From: Ideonella sp. A 288
Lineage (GTDB): Bacteria; Pseudomonadota; Gammaproteobacteria; Burkholderiales; Burkholderiaceae_C
Reading direction: 5' to 3'
NCBI RefSeq assembly: GCF_002198735.1
Contig: NZ_MWLO01000067.1
Coordinates: 1 to 45,780, forward strand
DNA length: 45,780 bases
The position numbers were made by a program, and so were the translations under genes. A model generated the notes under the pieces. That model was not told where the DNA came from, did not search any database, and saw only the letters and a list, made by a program, of their open reading frames with translations. Shown here in pieces: positions 42,018 through 45,780 of this stretch. Each line of letters begins with the position of its first letter. The first letter of the stretch is position 1.

Positions 42018-43433
42018 TCAGCGCGGACGCGAGCGGCGCGCAGACGACTTGGAGACTGGCGCTTCAGCCGGGGCGGCCGGCAGGAGAGGGGCCACGAAAG
42101 TCCTCGCCACCTGCAGGTTCACCGCGGCCAGTTGCCTCATCTCCTGCGACAGCGGTGCCGCGAGCACTTCTGTCTGCGCCGACCGCCAGAAGCGCTCGGC
42201 GGCCAGGGCCGCGCGCTCCCAGACGGCTGGCTTGGCGCCGATGGTGCCGATCCTCGGCTCGATGGGCGTCAGGTCAGGGTCCATCCCTCCGCCGATGGAC
42301 GCATAGCGCATCGGCAGGATGTCGTAGGCCGGCGCAATGCCCTGGTACTCGCCGTCCTCGTCGAGGAGCAGCGAGATGTTCTCGAAGTGCCGGTCGGTGT
42401 TGCCGATGAGTTCGCTGAAGGCGGCCATGGTGTCGACGTGCCGCACGTCCTCGGCCGTCAGGACCCTGCCCTTCTCGCAGCGCGCCGCGAACTCTGGCCA
42501 GGAGTCGCGCAGGCCGAAGAACTCGTCATCGACCGAGCCAGCCGACAGCATCCCGATCCGCCCGGTCGGCCCCACGCGATCGAAGCGCACGACCTCGAGG
42601 AACACAAAGCCGCCAGCGGACAGCAACTGCGTCGGCGCCGCCGGCACCCCCACCTCCGCCAGCGCGCGCAGCGCCAGATGTTCGAGCGGCAGCAACTCGG
42701 CCATGCGACTTCCCAGCCTGGCGAACTTCACGATCACGTGGCCCGTGTCCTCGCCCAGGCTCAGGAACTTCGGCTGCTCGCCGCCAGCGCTGGAGCCATA
42801 GGCCGCCGCCTTGAGCGCCGACGCCATCTCCACGTAGCTCGAAAGCCTGGCCGTTGCCGGAATCGGCGTCGCAGTGCGGAACTCGTGCTCCTTTTGCAGC
42901 GAGACGTCCCCGAACACCAGGTTGCCCGGCAGGTTGAGGCCTTGGGTGAACAGGTAGGCCACCCGATGCTCATCGCTCCAGTCCCTGAGGCTCACGGGGA
43001 AGTGCCGCGAGCGGGCCGCCTCCTGCGCGAGCTGGCGCCCCAGGAAACCCGACGGCGCCGCGAAGGCCATGTAGGGCGGCAGGCCCTCGTACAGCGTGGT
43101 GACGCGCCCGGTACGCTCCAGGGTGGCACCTCCCGCCAGAAACTCGACCTGCGCGAACGGCTGGATGTGGCCCTTGCTCGAGCATCGATAGATGGGCTGG
43201 CGTGGGTTCAGCCCCTGCGGCAGTGGCCGCAACAGCGCGTACCGCGGCGTCCTGTCCCCGGTGACCCTGAAGCGGGTCACGGTCTGCGGCAGCGCTTGAA
43301 TAGTTCGGGACAAGGTTGGCTGACTGATTCCCAGTGCCGCCATCAACTGCGCTGCCGACTGCGGGCCTCGAGCTAAGGCACGCTCGATCTCACGGCCAAA
43401 ACCGTCGCCAGATGAGGATCGATGGGCGCCCAA
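42018..43433 (-). CDS. HipA-like kinase with N-terminal HTH (YjjJ type)
   Basis: A 471-residue single-chain HipA-family protein. The first 60 residues form a winged helix (ERALARGPQSAAQLMAALGISQPTLSRTIQAL), taking the place of a separate HipB antitoxin. The kinase part has a Gly-rich phosphate loop (YGSSAGGEQPKF), an ATP lysine in HVIVKFAR, the catalytic loop GNTDRHFEN near residue 345, and the metal Asp in APAYDILP. All key residues are kept, so it should phosphorylate a target, as HipA does to glutamyl-tRNA synthetase; the YjjJ target is not known to me. The start appears to be TTG at 43433. Codon bias is milder than in neighbours and it sits at a duplication boundary, suggesting acquisition. 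No antitoxin gene is adjacent. Confidence 0.85.
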   Translation of the reverse strand: MGAHRSSSGDGFGREIERALARGPQSAAQLMAALGISQPTLSRTIQALPQTVTRFRVTGDRTPRYALLRPLPQGLNPRQPIYRCSSKGHIQPFAQVEFLAGGATLERTGRVTTLYEGLPPYMAFAAPSGFLGRQLAQEAARSRHFPVSLRDWSDEHRVAYLFTQGLNLPGNLVFGDVSLQKEHEFRTATPIPATARLSSYVEMASALKAAAYGSSAGGEQPKFLSLGEDTGHVIVKFARLGSRMAELLPLEHLALRALAEVGVPAAPTQLLSAGGFVFLEVVRFDRVGPTGRIGMLSAGSVDDEFFGLRDSWPEFAARCEKGRVLTAEDVRHVDTMAAFSELIGNTDRHFENISLLLDEDGEYQGIAPAYDILPMRYASIGGGMDPDLTPIEPRIGTIGAKPAVWERAALAAERFWRSAQTEVLAAPLSQEMRQLAAVNLQVARTFVAPLLPAAPAEAPVSKSSARRSRPR

Positions 43434-43607
43434 TTGAATGCTTCAAGAATAGTTCGCTGGATTCTAGAAGAACTCCCCACCGACCGCTTCATTGGTCCGC
43501 GCGACGATTCCCGCCGGCCCAGGGCGACCTGGCACGGTGGGCGACACTCGCCGACCCGCCCCGGGGCAACCGGTCTTGCCGCAGGCGGCCAGCGGCCCGC
43601 CCTCGGA
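43434..43607 (-). promoter_or_regulatory. Control region of the HipA-like gene
   Basis: A 174-base AT-richer gap. It holds the palindrome TTCTAGAA (43462-43469) nested in AGTTC-N14-GAACT (43451-43474). The 10-mer GAATAGTTCG at 43447-43456 recurs inside the gene at 43298-43307, near the HTH-coding part. TATTCT on the minus strand (43446-43451) could be the -10. These look like operator half-sites for self-control by the protein's own helix-turn-helix. Confidence 0.45.
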
Positions 43608-45780
43608 CTAACGCCGTTCCCGCTCGCGCTGGCGCAGCACGTCGACCATCACGTTGAAGGTGCGGGCCAGCTGGCCCAGCTCGTCGCGGCCCTTGACGTC
43701 GACGTGGGCGCGCTCGAAGTCGCCCGACTTCAGCGCATGGGCGCCGGTGGTCAGCGCCTGGATCGGCCGCACGATGCTGCGACCGAAGCGCAGCGCCAGG
43801 GCGCTGAACACCACGCCGGCGATGGCCACGCTCCACAGCAATTGCCGGTACAGCTTGTCCAGCGGCGCCTCGAAGCTGGCGCGGCTCTCCGAGATGCCCA
43901 CCACCCAGTCGTGTTGCGGCACCGGCGCGAAGCCGGCGATCTCGTCGACGCCGCGCGCGGCCGACCGGTAGGCCACGTGGCCGGCCTGCTTCGCGCCCAG
44001 CATCGCGGCGGCCAGCACCGGCTCGTCGAGGCTGGCGATGCGGTCGCGGCGGAAGCGCTGGTCGGCGCGCACGCGCTCCAGCGCGGCCGGCGTCAGCGGC
44101 ATCAGGCTCTGGTACAACAGGTCTTCGCGCGGGTGGTGCACGATGACCCCGTCGCCGTCGATCAGGAAGGGCGTGAGGTTGGCATCGTGGCGCACCTCGT
44201 CCAGGATGGCGGCGAAGGACGACGCGCGGATGCGCAGCACCACCGCGCCGATGACCTGGCCCTGTGCATTGCGCACCGGCTCGGCGAAGAACACGCCGGC
44301 CGCACCGGCCACCGCGCCCACCACCACGCCCGAGACGAAGGGCCGGCCGGCCGCGGCTTCCTGGAAGTACTGGCGGAAGCGGAAGTTGCGGCCCATGGTC
44401 GCCGGGTCGTTCGACACCAGCGTGGTGCCGCCGGTGTCCATCACCATCACCAGGTGGATGTCGGCGTTGGCCTGGGCCAGCGCCAGCAGCTTGGCGCGCA
44501 GCGCCTCCTTGCCGGCCTCGTCGGGCCGGGCCAGCCACTGCGCGAAGTCGGCGTCGGTGCCCAGCGCGCGGGCCAGCTTGGCACTGTCGCCCAACAACTG
44601 TGATAAGCGACCTGCCGTGTTGTGGGCCAGCAGCTCGGCGGTGCGCAGCTGGCTGGCCTGCAGCGCCCGGCGGCTCCCGTCCAGGTTGTAGAACGCCGTC
44701 ACCAGCATGGGCAGCAGCGCCGTCACCAGCATCGCCAGCGTGAGCTTGAGGGCCAGCGGCCAGTCCGGCAGCGACACCGTCGCCCGCCAGCGCGACGCCA
44801 GCTGGCGGGCCACGCGCGCACGCGGCGCCCCGGTCACCGTGTCGTCGGCCGACGCCTCGCCGCGCTGCAGCGCCTCCTTCAGGCCGATGCTGGCCAGGTG
44901 GTCGGCGAACAGCTGCTCGCGCCACTGCGCGATGCTGCGCGGGCGCAGCGCCGCGTCGGGCTGCAGGGCCCAGTCGATGGCCTTCAGGAAGGCCTCGCCG
45001 AAGACGCCGGCGCCCAGTTCCGTGGCCGGGCGCATCGGCACGCCGGCGGCGCGCGATTCGGCATCGGGCGGCTTCTGCCCGCCCAGGGCCCAGTACAGCG
45101 TGGCGCCCAGCGCGTAGAGGTCGGTCCAGGCGCCCTGCTCGCCCAGGCCGTACTGCTCGATCGGCGCGAAGCCGGGCGTCACGATCACCGCGTCCTGGTC
45201 GGCCAGCGCCACGGTCTGGCCGGCCGAGCCGAAATCCAGCAGCACGAAGCGCCCGTCGTCCTCGCGCACCTGGATGTTGTCGGGCTTGATGTCGCGGTGC
45301 AGGAAGCCGGCCTGGTGCACCGCCGACAGCCCGTCCAGCAGCGGCTGCAGGCGCTCGACCAGGCCGCGCTCGCCGATCTGCCGGTTCGCGGGCCACCAGT
45401 GGCGCAGCGGACTGCCGCGCTCGTACTCCAGCACCATGTAGGCAGTGCGGTGGGCCTCGAAGAAGCGCGCCACGCGCACGATGTTCGGGTGGCGGAAGGT
45501 GGCCAGCGTGCGCGCCTCCACCAGGAAGCTGTCCAGCCCGCTGCGGTAGCGGTCGCCGTGCTGCGCCGCGCGCGGCGCGACGCTGTGGTCGCCGTCGCGC
45601 CAGGCGATCTCGGCGGGCAGGTACTCCTTGATCGCCACCCGCGCGTGCAGGTTCACGTCGGTGGCCAGGTAGGTGATGCCGAAGCCGCCCTGGCCCAGCA
45701 CGCGCTCGATGCGGTACTCGTGCAGGCGGAAGCCCTCGGGCAGCGCGATCGCGCTGTCGGGCGCGGGGGTGGGTGCGGGG
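43608..45780 (-). CDS. Ser/Thr kinase-Cache-HAMP membrane protein (5' end outside window)
   Basis: At least 723 codons, open past the right edge; the visible N-terminus is Pro-rich, then LHEYRIERVLGQGGFG. A Hanks-type kinase covers about visible residues 35-300: Gly-loop GQGGFG, VAIK, catalytic HRDIKPDN, DFG and TPGFAPIEQY. A membrane helix (ALKLTLAMLVTALLPMLVTAF) follows, then a periplasmic dCACHE-like domain of about 270 residues (NADIHLVMVMDTGGTTLVSNDP, FVSGVVVG, FFAEPVRNAQGQVIGAVVLRI). A second helix and a HAMP domain come next, and the protein ends right after HAMP with no output domain behind it. The kinase is therefore on the N-terminal side. It probably phosphorylates a cytoplasmic protein in response to a periplasmic ligand. 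Confidence 0.88.
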   Translation of the reverse strand, partial: PAPTPAPDSAIALPEGFRLHEYRIERVLGQGGFGITYLATDVNLHARVAIKEYLPAEIAWRDGDHSVAPRAAQHGDRYRSGLDSFLVEARTLATFRHPNIVRVARFFEAHRTAYMVLEYERGSPLRHWWPANRQIGERGLVERLQPLLDGLSAVHQAGFLHRDIKPDNIQVREDDGRFVLLDFGSAGQTVALADQDAVIVTPGFAPIEQYGLGEQGAWTDLYALGATLYWALGGQKPPDAESRAAGVPMRPATELGAGVFGEAFLKAIDWALQPDAALRPRSIAQWREQLFADHLASIGLKEALQRGEASADDTVTGAPRARVARQLASRWRATVSLPDWPLALKLTLAMLVTALLPMLVTAFYNLDGSRRALQASQLRTAELLAHNTAGRLSQLLGDSAKLARALGTDADFAQWLARPDEAGKEALRAKLLALAQANADIHLVMVMDTGGTTLVSNDPATMGRNFRFRQYFQEAAAGRPFVSGVVVGAVAGAAGVFFAEPVRNAQGQVIGAVVLRIRASSFAAILDEVRHDANLTPFLIDGDGVIVHHPREDLLYQSLMPLTPAALERVRADQRFRRDRIASLDEPVLAAAMLGAKQAGHVAYRSAARGVDEIAGFAPVPQHDWVVGISESRASFEAPLDKLYRQLLWSVAIAGVVFSALALRFGRSIVRPIQALTTGAHALKSGDFERAHVDVKGRDELGQLARTFNVMVDVLRQRERERR

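Noticed and set aside
42018-43433. Two-gene hipBA toxin-antitoxin module
   Set aside because: There is no separate HipB gene; the HTH is fused at the N-terminus as in YjjJ.
1-45780. CRISPR arrays, tRNA or rRNA genes
   Set aside because: No regularly spaced repeats and no tRNA or rRNA signature was recognised anywhere in the window.

Overview
The window is a GC-rich (about 70 % by eye), densely coded stretch of chromosome. It carries VPEP/VPELP-type PEP-CTERM proteins, a polyhydroxybutyrate depolymerase next to a phasin-like gene, CobS/CobT-type ATPase genes without a CobN, a HipA-like kinase of the YjjJ type, and strongly GC3-biased codons. Together these suggest a betaproteobacterium of the order Burkholderiales, perhaps near Rubrivivax, Leptothrix or Ideonella. 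That placement is inference; no rRNA or other marker gene is present. I found no tRNA, rRNA, CRISPR array or intact transposon.

Layout. 1-4.1 kb: a small membrane protein with a SLATT-like core (minus), an MFS exporter and a zinc alcohol dehydrogenase. 4.1-10.6 kb: envelope proteins, namely a secreted HAF-repeat protein, an 876-residue protein joining four Ig-like domains to nine c-type haems, a beta-propeller lipoprotein (minus) and a small PrcB-like lipoprotein. 10.7-17.3 kb: an iclR-cobS-cobT operon (minus), divergent from xsc-ackA. 17.5-19.4 kb: a secreted beta/gamma-crystallin protein and a PAS-GGDEF protein with a degenerate active site. 19.5-25.0 kb: a LysR regulator divergent from a three-gene molybdoenzyme operon best read as the cytoplasmic sulfite dehydrogenase SoeABC. 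25.1-28.1 kb: a PEP-CTERM protein, a DMT permease, an IS3-family remnant, and a second PEP-CTERM gene whose 3' end was rewritten by that remnant. 28.6-32.9 kb: a CobW-type GTPase and a YtcJ-type amidohydrolase (minus), then an omega-amino acid aminotransferase. 33.1-34.8 kb: a membrane diguanylate cyclase. 35.0-40.1 kb: a six-gene operon with a TRAP transporter, a V4R-domain protein and a two-subunit Rieske oxygenase. 40.1-41.8 kb: a phasin-like gene and an intracellular-type PHB depolymerase. 41.9-45.8 kb: a HipA-like kinase lying between a small duplicated fragment and the gene that fragment resembles, a Ser/Thr kinase-Cache-HAMP protein running off the right edge.

How the genes may work together. 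The clearest theme is organosulfonate dissimilation. Xsc splits sulfoacetaldehyde into sulfite and acetyl phosphate. AckA would turn acetyl phosphate directly into ATP and acetate. SoeABC, which has no Tat signal, would oxidise the toxic cytoplasmic sulfite to sulfate and pass electrons to the quinone pool. The omega-aminotransferase could supply sulfoacetaldehyde from taurine, but its sequence looks closer to beta-alanine:pyruvate enzymes. The IclR regulator is the obvious local controller of xsc. The CobS/CobT-like AAA+/VWA pair is tied to that regulator by a 4-base ATGA overlap, which suggests an undescribed accessory role. A second theme is the TRAP/V4R/Rieske operon, which looks like an uptake-plus-oxygenation module for an unknown, probably aromatic, carboxylate. 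Its reductase is not in the window.
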